Assembly: GCA_023974075.1 (NCBI GenBank)
Contig: JAMFTG010000057.1
Span: 22,501 to 86,500, forward strand
Length of the DNA: 64,000 nt
Reading direction: 5' to 3'
DNA from: Chaenocephalus aceratus
Lineage: Eukaryota > Chordata > Actinopteri > Perciformes > Channichthyidae
Positions 24,476-35,985 of the stretch are shown here, piece after piece (position 1 is the first letter of the stretch; the number at the start of each line of letters is the position of its first letter). The translations under genes were made by a program, and so were the position numbers. Below the pieces are notes generated by a model, which was not told the DNA's origin, did not search any database, and was given only the letters and a program-made list of their open reading frames with translations.

Positions 24476-25442
24476 AGGTCACCGATCATGCTATTTTTAG
24501 GCAATAGCACAGGTCTCAGATATATACATATATATAAAATACATGTCTATGAAGTGTTTTGTTCAAAATACCAAACGGATCACCCATTCTAGCCAATTGA
24601 TAAATAAAAAAGGAGGGGGCTGAGCTAGGGATGCATATCGTTGACTTTTTTACGATACCGATACCACTGAACGATACCGATACCACTGAACGATACCGAT
24701 ACCACTGAACGATACCGATACCACTGAACGGTACCGATACACTGACCGATACCGATACCACTGAACGATACCGATACTACTGAACGATACCGATACTACT
24801 GAACGATACCGATACCACTGACCGATACCGATACCACTGAACGATACCGATACTACTGAACGATACCGATACCACTGAACGATACCGATACCACTGAACG
24901 ATACCGATATCACTGCACTATACCGATACCACTGAACGATACCGATACTACTGAACGATACCGATACTACTGAACGATACCGATACCACTGACCGATACC
25001 GATACTACTGAACGATACCGATACTACTGAACGATACCGATACCACTGAACGATACCGATATCACTGAACGATACCGATACCACTGCACTATACCTATAC
25101 TCAACCGATACATTTGTGATACTTTGAAAATGTATCATCCCACAATTACTCCCATGAAGCGCTTTACGATATAGTTAACATGTCAAATGAATATTACATT
25201 CAATTGTGGGACTTCTTGGACCTTTTAGGACTGACAAACAATGGGGTCCACATTTCAGATGTTACGTCATATCGGACGCAAATCTGGATCAGCTCCGTTG
25301 TTCCCCGTTTTTAGAGATTTGGGTACGGCGGAAAAGAGAGAGGGTTTTATTTTCTGACGCTGCGCGAGTTCCCCGACACACCGGGGACACGTCTTTGTGA
25401 ATAAAAGACATCAAAAAGTGCATTTTGATTGATAGGTCCCCT
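24476..25442 (+). mobile_element. TTAA-flanked transposon, copy 3, invaded by a minisatellite element
   Basis: TTAA at 24472-24475 and 25443-25446. The outer parts, 24476-24597 and about 25243-25442, match copies 1 and 2. The middle is partly deleted and holds foreign DNA from about 24627, starting tagggatgcatatcg and carrying the 19-bp array. Confidence 0.8.
24653..25110. repeat. 19-bp minisatellite, about 24 units
   Basis: The unit is CGATACCGATACCACTGAA with common C/T variants. It is flanked by tagggatgcatat on the left and tgtatcatcccac on the right, which look like weak inverted ends of a separate element. The long minus-strand frame full of VSVSFS is an artefact of this array. Confidence 0.95.
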
Positions 25443-25654
25443 TTAATGTAGTTAACGGTGGATTTTGTGGACGATCATTGTTTAAAAAACTTCGGTCAAA
25501 CAACAACAATGGAGCCTTAATATCCAATAATTTTTTTTTAAACTGTACGGTTTGTGGCAGGATGTCAGTGGTTTGTAGCGTTATAACTCCGCCTTCTTGT
25601 ATCAGCTTAGCTTTCTTGGAACTGCAACCGAGGAATTTTTGTCTAAAGCCATGC

Positions 25655-26020
25655 TGTACTTGGGCGTGTGAGCTAAATGCTAACATGCTGATGTTTAGCA
25701 GTTAGAAGTTACCATTAGCTTGTTAGCATGCCAACTTTCTATTTTGTGCCAATCACAAAGTACAGCTGAGTCTGATGCGACATGTATATGGTAATAAATA
25801 TTGGAGTAGTATTTAAAAAAAAAAGTGAAATGTGACTTCATGATAGGCAAAGTCATGGGATCATCAAGTCTTGTATCAACCCTTATTGTTCTAGGACAAA
25901 GCAGGAAGTTACCAAAGTAATCAGTAGTCATCCGCAGTCAGCCAGTAACATCTGTACCAAATAATATGGCAGTCCGTCCGATAGTTGTTGAGATATTTCC
26001 GTCTGGAACAAAGATGTGAG
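25655..26020. repeat. Interspersed fish repeat fragment
   Basis: It contains gctaaatgctaacatgctga, gttagcatgccaac, gggatcatcaag and tccgatagttgttgagatat, motifs I know as a frequent degenerate teleost repeat. No ends can be placed. Confidence 0.5.
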
Positions 26021-27805
26021 CCGTCATCTCCATCCCCAGAGCTCTCAGCTAGCGGGCTAAAAATGGAAGTGAGAGGGAAGCAATTGTGCAGTGACGTAAA
26101 TCATGATTAGACCTGATTGGCGTACATTTGAAAAGTAATACCATATAATCCTCCTGGCTTTATATCCAGAGCCATTTTCATTGAGTACGGACTGACGAGC
26201 GTCTGTTCTTTGATCGGCGAGAGTACAAGCAAAGGTCAAACCCACAATGTCATGTAGCATGCAGAGGGGAGTAAGTGAAGGACACTAGAGCCGTATGGAA
26301 AGGAATCCCAGTTCATTCTGCGCGACAGCATTCCTGGTATAATAATAATAATGGAATACATTTATTTGCTTTTCAAGGATGCTGCACAACACTCATTCTT
26401 CCTGTAGCCGCATTTTGAAGTCTCCAAATATGTGGGAGTAATCTGTTTTGAGTGATATGTGTCGGCTTGATTATGAGTTTTTTTTTTTTGTTTTTGGGAG
26501 CACTGCTGGGATTTGGATATGAATATTTAGAGTCTTACACTATCCACGCTCGTTTGGAGCCTTTTCATTTCAAACCCCGTGGAGCTTTTTGAGAAGCCGC
26601 CGCAACTCTCTCCTGAATAAGGGCCACCAACAAATCTCCATCTCTCTATCGCTGCCTCGTAGCGCGTTTCACCCCCCCCCTCTCCTCAATCACTTCATTT
26701 TATGTGTGTGTGTGTGTTTGACTAATGTCTAAGGGTTTAGCTTGTTAATGTGCGAACAGTCCGGCTTCATAAACAACTTAATCCTGCATCGTATGTGCCG
26801 CTCTCTGCTCCTTCAACGACCTGGAGGCTTAAGAGGAGCGGCGCAGGTGAGCTGGTGCGTGTGTCTGTGTGTGTGTGTGTGGTGTGTGTGTGTGTGAGGC
26901 AGTAAGGAAAGCTGAAAGTAAAGTAGGTAAGAAGGGTTTTGTAGAAGCACAGATGGAGATGCAAGTAGCAATAAAGTGGTGGCTGCACCGTAAAGTTTAA
27001 GTGATATTTAAATACATTTTTGCTAAGAAATCATTATTTGTGAGTTTATTTGTACACAGGTGTTGAAATGACATGAACGGAAAGTAACATCTAGTGGGAC
27101 TCAGCGCTAATGATAGCTAAGCTAGGCTAGGCTAACTAAAGCACAATAGCGTCTATATATTATATTAATAATTTGAATAATATTTTAAGCGTCAGTACCT
27201 AAAGAAAGCTCAACCACTTTAAATGGACTTTTCAATTCAATTGAAGACTTGTTGGACTGTTTGATGTTGCCATGTTTCCCGTAAGCGTGAATTAATTTAT
27301 TGCTATTATTCATTGTCAACAGACCTGGAGCTCTAATAAATATATAATCCCCAGTTTGATCTTGAAATATAATTCCAGTTTTGCAGCACGAAAGAATAAG
27401 AAGTGTGTAGAATAAAATATTGAATACAAATGTTTTTCAAAGGCATGAAAGTAGTATTGAAACGTCACTGTTCTTCATTACGCTCGGAGGATGAAGGTCT
27501 GTGTAGAAAGATGCTGCTTATTCAAGTCACTACTTTGGGTTTTGTCAAATACCTGTGCAGAGGATAAGGAGATGGTCTCGTTGCCAGCTTAGTGAACCCA
27601 GAAATGTTGAGTAGACCAATGTTTTTTGTGTTAGAAATGTACAGTACGGGTCCACAGCACATAGAAACTGCCGGATGCTAACTTGCATATGTTGGGCAAT
27701 TTGCACAATTAGCATAAGTTGCGTTCATGTGTGATATTGCCATTCAAACTCCGATTTGGACAATTAAGGAGTGATTTTGGGGGATATTGCGGATTCTGAG
27801 TGCAT
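26021..27805. other. Intron sequence with a GT microsatellite
   Basis: (GT)n at 26857-26896 with one interruption. A reversed LINE-like tail (catttatttgcttttcaagg) lies near 26358-26380. A poly-T run is at 26479-26490. Nothing coding. Confidence 0.45.
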
Positions 27806-27910
27806 TTCTGACCTTTAGGCTGTGGCTCAGTGGGTTAGTGCGCTGATCATCGAATCAGAGGATAGCAAGTTAGTAAAAGCATCTCACAAGTAACATGTAA
27901 TATAATGTAA
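27806..27910 (+). mobile_element. tRNA-derived SINE remnant
   Basis: The head ggctgtggctcagtgggtta with an A-box-like motif is followed by gcgctgatcatcgaatcaga. The B-box region is lost. The 3' end aacatgtaatataatgtaat resembles the tail of fish SINE/LINE pairs. Confidence 0.55.
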
Positions 27911-28099
27911 TTTACAGGATATACATTTGCAGTTTCAACCAGAATGTGGCCATATTTGTACTCTGTGGGCGGATTTTGACCCCCATGAGTAGTGTTGCGA
28001 CCAATGGATTTACAGAGGACACAATTTAAAATGATTGCCTCTACTGTGGCCCATTTATTTTCAAATAAATAGACAGTCTGTCCAATCCAAATGGTCCCC

Positions 28100-28320
28100 T
28101 AAATACAATACAGCTTTATTTATAGAGCACTTGAAACCTCCAGTGCTGTACAGTCAAATAAACAAAACAAAACATACAAAAGATCACACAGCTCAGCTCA
28201 CACACCATAAAACAAGTACAAGTAAAAACGATAGACAATTTAAAAGCAATAAAAGCAACACTCTAAAAGATGTTAATACGCTAAGGAGAAGAGGTGGGTT
28301 TTAAGAAATCTTCAATTCGA
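28100..28320 (-). mobile_element. LINE 3' tail, reverse orientation
   Basis: The block cagctttatttatagagcac, an A-rich stretch and gaagaggtgggttttaag resemble reversed 3' ends of fish L2-like LINEs. No protein-coding segment can be read. Confidence 0.5.
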
Positions 28321-28578
28321 CCCAAAACAAATCTAAATCAGTCCACAGGGAGCACAGATACGACATGTTCTGGTTAGAACTGCCATTATTGATCCTGAAA
28401 ATGTCTATATAGGCTATAATGGCCATTCATGCTAATTAACGCACCTTATGCTAATTGTGCTAACGGCCTACATAAGCAAGTTAGCATCTGGCAGTGTCTA
28501 CGTGCTGGGGACTTGTACTAAACATTTCTATCATAAAACTTTGGTGTACTCAAAACTCTGAGTTGACAACTACACTGA

Positions 28579-29141
28579 TGGCGCATTTCCACTGCAGCGG
28601 GTCGCCCCGTTTAAGCGTCCTTAATCGTCCTCAAGCGGCCAGGCCAGTTTTTGGTGGCCTTTCCATATAGCGTAGCACCGGCTAGCGGGTACTTTTTCCC
28701 TCTTTTTCCGGCCCCATAAAATCGTGGTTCTATCAGGCCAGGGCTGAACTAGAGACGTCAACACTCTCGACTGCTGATTGGTCAGAGAGAATCGTCACAA
28801 GATCGCCCACGAGATCATCCCTAGCGGCGCATATATCTAGAAGCAAGCTTGCAGCATTTTTATAAACGGAGGAGCTACAAAAATGGCAACGTCAAAGTAA
28901 AGCACACCGTGGTCGACCGAGGAGGTGACGACGTTCCTACATCTCATTGGGGATGATAAAATCCAGCGGGAGCTCGATGGGAGCCCCGCCTACACTGCGT
29001 TGCTATAGTAACTACCCCAGGTCCTAAACTGTAATGGAAATGCGCCTCGGCCTCGGACGGCCAGCGAGGCAGCCCGAGGCCTGAGCGAGGACGCTTAGGG
29101 ACGCTTGAACGGGGCTACCCCGCTGCAGTGGAAATGTGCCA
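28579..29141 (+). mobile_element. PIF/Harbinger-like element, copy 2
   Basis: Ends TGGCGCATTTCCACTGCAGC and, reversed, TGGCACATTTCCACTGCAGC form a good inverted repeat, followed by cggg. Flanks are TGA on the left and TAA on the right, consistent with a mutated TWA duplication. It shares ends and the tccgcctacactgcgtt-ct type block with 4741-5495. Confidence 0.8.
28883..28981 (+). pseudogene. Harbinger Myb/SANT-like protein remnant
   Basis: An ATG opens a 33-codon frame: MATSK, one in-frame TAA, then STPWSTEEVTTFLHLIG and DDKIQRELDG. The W-[ST]-x-E-E-V-x-x-F-L-x-L-I-x-x-x-x-I-Q-x-x-L pattern is typical of the Myb/SANT-like DNA-binding protein of PIF/Harbinger transposons, which helps bring the transposase to the element ends. 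It breaks off after DG, where the family continues for many more residues, so this is a relic and not a gene. Confidence 0.75.
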
Positions 29142-29144
29142 TAA

Positions 29145-29995
29145 GAGCTCTTCTTCTCATTTACTTGTCCTCCTTTGAGACAGGAGAGACTTTACCGGTC
29201 TTTGCAACCAGCTCCTTTACACCAGAATACTGATGAAGAGGTGATGTGGCTTTTCAGCAGAGAAGCTTATTCTGCAGCTGTGGAGACGAGTCTTTAACAT
29301 CTAGTTTATGTTGTGCTTATGTCAAGTTTAGATTGAAATCTGCAGGCTCAAGAATAAATGAAGTACGGGCTTTAATGCACCCACGATGTTTTGAATACCA
29401 GCGTGCAGTAGATCTATCGGATAGAAACGATGCTTTTCAGAGAGAAGTAAACAGTATATTTTTGTCAAATCTTTACAAAATGAACAGCCAAGGTTTTTTG
29501 GTTTTGCACAGCCGACATGATTCATCTGAGCCGCTGTAATCGTGCCTCTGATTCTGCTGTGAATGTGATTCAGATAAATTAATGTTTTGCTTTGGCTCAC
29601 GTCTGATTATGATATTAGTTTAGATCAACTGGTTTAGAGATTTGGGGCTTTTTTGAGATGATCTTGATTAGCATGACAATAAAGTCTGTGTACTCTCTGG
29701 TTTGTGTTTCCAAAATGTAATTCCAATTCACATCTTGCTCTTATCTGTGTTAACATTTACATGCAAACACTCGTTTTCTGGCTTCACAGTTGCATTATAT
29801 AAGTGGTTAAGAGATTGATATATAAAACAACCTGGAAATAAGCATAGATATTCAAATCGTGTTCAGTCTGGGTTTCCAACGGACCAACTCTGTAGTTCAA
29901 ATCTTAATAATCCCTGATGTTGTGGCCATTAGTGTCAACAGCTGTCAGATTAAACTAAGATTAGGATAGGAATACAATATGTGGGCGAAACACAT
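29145..29995. other. No recognised feature
   Basis: Intron-like sequence. The open frames at 29246-29539 (plus) and 29328-29600 (minus) overlap, and neither shows family features or splice sites. Confidence 0.45.
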
Positions 29996-29998
29996 TTA

Positions 29999-30314
29999 CG
30001 GCCCGTCCACACAGCGGCGTGCGTTGACGCTTCCCCATTCACTTTGAATGGGGTGACGTCACTTTTAGCCGAAATGCATCGTGGGAAGCGACGTGGAGCG
30101 TAGCTGGCGTGTCTCGCAGCAAAAGTTGAGCAATGTTCAACTTTTGACGCCTCGGCGAGGCGTCAGCCAATCGAATCATATGCCAGTACAAGCTCTAGCC
30201 AATCAAACCGCTGCTTGTGTGTCAGGGGCGGGAGATTCATGTGATTGGTTGTTGGTCGAGTGTCAGACACGCCCGCCGGCAAGCGTCAACGCACGCCGCT
30301 GTGTGGACGGGCCG
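29999..30314. mobile_element. PIF/Harbinger-type MITE with perfect TIRs
   Basis: 34-base inverted repeats at 29999-30032 and 30281-30314 are identical, starting CGGCCCGTCCACACAGCGGC. TTA lies on both sides (29996-29998 and 30315-30317). Length 316 bases, GC-rich, no open frame. The perfect ends suggest fairly recent insertion. Confidence 0.9.
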
Positions 30315-30575
30315 TTATGCTTTCAGTCAAATGCGGAGATACTACTCTCATATCTATCCATTTGAGAAGATGAAGCTACAGCCCACAGACGATTAGCTTA
30401 GCACGACTTTCTGAGAGGAGATCTCTGTTTGTGTACAGTTTAAAACTAAAGAAGGAAACTATAACTTGTTTTTGTAACTTGCATATTCAAATGTGACATG
30501 AGTAAGTAACATACTTATTGGCACCCAAACCACAATCTCTTTTTTAAACCTAACCAAGTAGTTCTGTTCACTTAA

Positions 30576-31767
30576 GGCGAGACACGGCAGGCAAAAAACA
30601 TCGTTTTTCAAGTACTGGTCAATTTTGAGATTTTGTGCTATTTTGATTCCATAACATGTTTCTTCAGGCTTTTGGAAGGAAAACGTACAAAATATACATT
30701 TAAGTGTTTATTTTACTGTAGTTTGTCTATTTGCGTCTGTAGATTTCTCCTAAATTCACCAAAAGTTAGCTTTCTAACGTAACATAAAGTACCGCAACCG
30801 CTGTGTGCACCATGTCAACAGAGGTATCGCTGGAAAGCTGTGTCTCTCCTGCACAATCTCATCGGATCCAAATATGGTCATTTCCTTTGTATCAGCAACC
30901 AATCGTGAAAGCACAAAGGGGTCTTAAACCAAGAAACGAAATCTCATTGGCTGGTGTCAATTTCTGACAATGTGATTCGTTCAGATGCGTCACGTGGTGT
31001 GCTAAAACACTTCCTGGTTAGCTTTCCGATAGAAATTGAAATCTCAAAATGCCAAAAGAACGGCGAAAAAAACGTTCACAGAGAAGACGACAACAATTGT
31101 CACTTGCACGAAGCAAGGTTATACAAAAAACAAATTACCTCTCGAACATGAAATACCTTCACGGAGTGCGGCGAGGCGCAAGCTGTCATCCAGAGAACAG
31201 GAGGGTTTAGCTAGCGCCTCACTGCGATCTGTAAAGGTCGTTTTCTCAAAATGAGTTTTTTCTCCTACTCTGAGTTCGAAATGTCAACTTCAGTAGCACG
31301 TAGAGACACCAAACCTTCCAGTTATATTCCTATCAATATTATGAAGGCTTTTACAGAAGGGTTTGTTCATATGTCATTCATAGCCTGAATTATACAACAT
31401 TGTACACCTAAAAACATGGCGAAAATGGATATTTTAGGGCTGTTGACAGTATTTTCTGATTTATGGAGTGATAAAAAGAGATATCCAATATCCCTTCTGT
31501 AAAAGCCTTAGATACTAAAATGACTACAAAATGAAACAAGAATTTTGAACCTGGCTTTATCCAAAGTTCAGATTTCGATTCCTGAAATGTGTTAAAATAT
31601 GTGCATATTTAATGAGATAATGGATAATTTGCATATTTAAACATGCTATTTCAGAAAACGTGTAATACAAAAGACAATTGCCTTATTGTAAGTAATTAAC
31701 TGGAGAAATTTCTAGCTGATACCTTTAAGTTAAAAAAAATTACCCTATTCACCTGGGGTGTCTCGCC
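30576..31767. mobile_element. TTAA-flanked DNA transposon, 1.2 kb
   Basis: TTAA at 30572-30575 and 31768-31771. Ends GGCGAGACACGGCAGGCAAA and, reversed, GGCGAGACACCCCAGGTGAA. Two overlapping frames (30954-31151 and 31036-31254) are rich in lysine and arginine but show no transposase motif. piggyBac- or Kolobok-type by target site only. Confidence 0.8.
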
Positions 31768-31944
31768 TTAAGTGGCTCACGCAGCTGCAACTGTCGACGT
31801 TCGTAGTTAAAATGCACACAAAATATTGTCTTACTTGTCCTCATACAATGCATTGTATGAAGATGAAGGTAGTTGGCTATGTATGTATCCAGGTAACGGG
31901 GAGACGCGCTCTGCAATCTAAATATTTTTGCACACTCATTCCAC

Positions 31945-32017
31945 TTATTCCTAGTGTGCCACTGGTTACGGTGCGGCGTGCCAAAGGTGGAACGCGTGCC
32001 GGGGGTTGCCGACCCCT
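31945..32017. mobile_element. Single hAT-like terminus
   Basis: Read in reverse, the end at 32017 is CAGGGGTCGGCAACCCCCGG followed by cacgcgttcc, a well-known hAT terminus in vertebrates. The partner end is not found nearby, so this is a truncated copy. Confidence 0.65.
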
Positions 32018-33032
32018 GATCTCTACTCTACTGCCACTTCAATTGGAAAACGGTGCCGCGCTGATGAAATTGAGCCCTCGATAATTACCATTTGCAGCAC
32101 TTCACATGCAAAACCCATGGCGTCTTTTATCTTGGAATGAGAACAAAAGCCCTGAAAGATGAAGAAATAGCGTTTCCACAATATAATGAAGACTTGGAAG
32201 GGAATCCACTTTGCGAGAGAAGTTTTTTATTTTAGCTTCAGGGCGTTTTTTGGACCTCGGTAAATCCTACTGGGCTTCAGCCAACTCAAAGAAATGCTTG
32301 TTTTGCGAAAGTCTGGATCAAAAGCATTTCCACTGCCACTCAAACTGTGATTGAAATATATAACTCTGGCACCGAGCCTCGTGCAATCTCCTCCTTCTCA
32401 TCTTCACTCTCACGTTTATTCTCTTCCTCACTACTTGTCTTGTCGCATTAATAATCCACGCTAATGTAGAAGGGATGTAGAGTTAGAATAAGACGCTGTA
32501 TGTATATTTGATCGACCTTTGACCACCTATAGAAAGATATCGACGCGTGTTTGGAGCTGCGGCGCCAAAGAGAAAAATAATGGAGGTATTCGTTGGGAAA
32601 AAAACACAAAAGTACACTTTATATTGTTGTTCCTTTCATCCTCCTGCGTGTGAAAAGCTTCTGAAGTGCCGTCTCGTCTTCCTCGTTGTGTAAATATGAA
32701 TCTGAAACGAAGTGTCAGGATGTTGTTGTTGACATCAGAGACGTTGAGAGTACTTCCTGGAAAGAACGCTGCTTAATGACTGTGTGTTTTGCATATGCCA
32801 GGGAGAGGACAGCTGATCTGTTTTGTGTTTGTGGAAATCAAGAGCGTTAATGCAGATTCCTCGCATCAGCACAGCAGCACGGGTCACTTTGTATCCCTTC
32901 TTCCTGTTTACTGCAGGACGACGACGACGCTGCTGATTGGGCTCGAGACGAAGAGAAAGCTCTGTTGTCTGCAGACGAGTCGGCGTGATTAAAGGCCGCC
33001 TTTGACACGTGTTGGTGTCCGTTTTTTCAACT
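32018..33032. other. No recognised feature
   Basis: Intron-like sequence with no coding or repeat signal that I can support. Confidence 0.45.
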
Positions 33033-33040
33033 GTTTGTGG

Positions 33041-34008
33041 CAGAGATGGCAAAAGTACACACATCCTTTCCTCAAGTAGAAGTACAGATAGTCGTGTTTA
33101 AAAATACTCTGGTAGAAGTACTCACTAAACTTCTTTACTTAAGTCAAAGTAAAGAGGCTTTGAAGTGTACTTCAGTAAAAAGTACCCATAGCTAGCAGCT
33201 GCTTTAAAGAGTACCTGACCTCCCTTTATATTAATAGAACAATAATGTCGTTGTTAGCTAATGGATGTTTCCATGGTGATCAACGGCAACATAACAACGT
33301 TTCCATTGGTCCCTCTTCTTTAGAGAAGACCAGGAAGTGATGGATACACGGATCGTGTTCCAACCAATAGGCACGCAGTGACTCTAAATAATAATGACCA
33401 CGCACCAACACACATTCAGACTAAAGGAACCAGCTGTTTGGGAAATGAGAGAAGTAGAAAGTACAGGTATTTGAGTTCAACATGTGAGAAGTAGAAAGTA
33501 CAGGTATTTGGGTTCAACATGTGAGAAGTAGAAAGTACAGGTATTTGAGTTCAACATGTAAGAAGTAGAAAGTACAGGTATTTGGGTTCAACATGTGAGA
33601 AGTAGAAAGTACAGGTATTTGAGTTCAACATGTAAGAAGTAGAAAGTACAGGTATTTGAGTTCAACATGTAAGAAGTAGAAAGTACAGGTATTTGTGTTC
33701 AACATGTAAGAGTAGAAAGTACAGGTATTTGTGTTCAACATGTAAGAAGTAGAAAGTACAGGTATTTGAGTTCAACATGTAAGAAGTAGAAAGTACAGGT
33801 ATTTGTGTTCAAAGTGTAAGAAGTAGAAAGTACAGGTATTTGAGTTCAACATGTGAGAAGTAGAAAGTACAGGTATTTGTGTTCAAAATGTAAGAAGTCA
33901 AAGTAAAAATTCGTCAGAAAAATAAGTAGTGGAGTAAAGTACTGATACCAGAAACATGTACTGAAGTACAGTAACAAAGTATTTGTACTCCACTACGTCC
34001 CACCTCTG
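33041..34008. mobile_element. hAT-like non-autonomous element with internal minisatellite, copy 2
   Basis: Perfect 8-base duplication GTTTGTGG at 33033-33040 and 34009-34016. Ends CAGAGATGGCAAAAGTAC and, reversed, CAGAGGTGGGACGTAGTG. Length 968 bases. It contains the 37-bp array at 33449-33894. It is the clean version of 21222-22365. Confidence 0.9.
33449..33894. repeat. 37-bp minisatellite, about 12 units
   Basis: Same unit as at 21631-22274, with its own variants such as tttgtgttc. It is inside the hAT-like element. Confidence 0.95.
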
Positions 34009-34016
34009 GTTTGTGG

Positions 34017-35404
34017 GAATGATCGAGCCGGGCTTCTGAGGTGAAGTTTAGAAAGCCAAAAACAGGGCGCAGATGTTTTTGAGGAGCAGGTGGTGCTGAT
34101 TGAAAAACCGAGTCACCTCCAGTGATTAGCCACGTCTGAACTTCAGCGTGTAGTGCGCCCTCATCTCCGCCGTAATTGGCTCTCGTATTGATTAAGTAAC
34201 ATATGCAGTCAGTAGTGTTTGTTTATGAAGTTGAAGTTGTTGATGAGACGTTAAACATCCTCTCGTACGTCCGGGGTTCAGTGTGAATGGCAGAGTTTCA
34301 GCATTGAGATGTTGCTTATGTGCTGGAGGGGGGTGCCCTGTTCTACTTTAGAGAAATCAAATGTTGCACCACCCTTAACTTTTGTTGAAGAGGCCCTAAG
34401 TTGCTTTTTGAGGGGTTTTCTCTTTCCTTCTGTGTGTTATATGGGTCTTTGTGCATGTCAATGGTCTACAAAGGCTAACATCCCAAAGTTCACTCAAGAC
34501 TACAGTTGGAAAATGAAATGAAACAATCTCCTCATCTTTGTTTTAGGTTTCTGTTTTAAGCTACGAGCACATAGCACAACTTCCTGACACAAACTGATGC
34601 CATTTGAATTGCATTGTGGGTAATGTAGTTGCCAGGTTTTGACGAGAAAGGGTATTCATGGAATAATCTATGGAGGCAATCCCAAGGCCTTTTCCATGAG
34701 TCAACACTTGCTCGTGTGTCTGCTAGACAGTTCAGATTTGATCAAAACTATATGAATTCTTCTTTGGCACATGATACACCCTTTAACCAAGTTTCAAGAA
34801 ATCTAAAGCAGTAGTCTTTTTTTTTTAAATCTTAATGACAATCAGACAAATCGAACTGAAAACATGGCGAGGTAAGAATACAATCACTCTGTTCTCCTGC
34901 ATTACAACATATTTAATTCGGAGCGAGGATACCTTGGTGCGAGTGTCTCCAAGAACAGCAACTAGGATCTGAATATATAATTTGTATATATTCAGCATAT
35001 AATGTATAATGACCTTAACAGACAGCACAGAGGCCATCGGGAGCTCCAGAATCAGCAGTTGTGAAATATCTCGATGTCAGCTATTTATTTAATGAAGCCT
35101 TAATTAAACGGCGTGGGATTATTGGATGGATTATTCCTTTCGTTGTGATTTGGCTGGAGATTGTCGCACGCCGTCGCAGCAGATTTTATTGTTTGTTCAA
35201 TCGGCAGATGACGAAGGACACAAATCCTCGACAGAAAAGAAAAACGCAGAATCTTTAATCCACATTTTTAGTGACTCAACAACTTTTTTCTCTGCGTTGG
35301 ACTGATAATATCTACTTTGCTTAATAAACAAAAACACACAGAATGAATGCTTGAATCCAATGTGACTCCCAGCAATGGATGTGGATGGACAAGATGGAGG
35401 CTTT
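34017..35404. other. No recognised feature
   Basis: Intron-like sequence. A ttgcattgtgggtaatgtag motif near 34610 is common in fish repeats but too short to assign. Confidence 0.45.
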
Positions 35405-35790
35405 TCTTTAGAGGAACTACTCAGATCTTAAGTAAAAGTAATAAAATAGTTGATATTTGGAAAGTCCTGCATGAAAATGTTATTTAAGTCAAAGTATTGG
35501 CAGCAACATTTTATTTTTTATTTACGTACTTGTTTTGCATAATGGCCCATTTCTAAATTATATAACATTCCTGGATTTTGATTATTGATGCATTCATGTG
35601 TAAACTGGTAAAGGTGGAGCTAATCGAAGTATTTTGTATACTTCTGCAGGCTATATTAACCCTGTATTATATGTTATGTTCATTGTGTTAATGGAGTAGA
35701 AGTATAACGTAGAATCAAATAAAAAAAACTCGGTGCTAGTACCTTAAAATTATTCTTAAGTACAATATTTTAGTAGATTCCCCCTCTGCT
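35405..35790. repeat. Degenerate fish repeat with aagtaaaagta motifs
   Basis: It starts with ctactcagatcttaagtaaa and ends near ttttagtagattccccctct, a pattern related to 8222-8640. Boundaries are uncertain. Confidence 0.5.
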
Positions 35791-35985
35791 TTTGCACTTT
35801 TTTTTTTTTTTCATTTATTTTCCTTTATCTATTTGTTAATTTTTTAATAAGAAAATAAAGGAAACTACAATTTTTATTTTATTTTAACTCTTTTTTTCTT
35901 CTATTTTGTATTTTAAGTGAAATGTATTTTTTTTTTTATTTATACATTTTGCATTTTTTTTTACTCTTTTCTGTTTTTGTACATT
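35791..35985. repeat. T-rich low-complexity tract
   Basis: About 200 bases dominated by T runs of 7-13 bases on the plus strand. Confidence 0.85.

Noticed and set aside
24516..25138. Minus-strand frame of repeated VSVSFSGIGIV
   Set aside because: Translation of the 19-bp minisatellite, with no start or splice context of its own.
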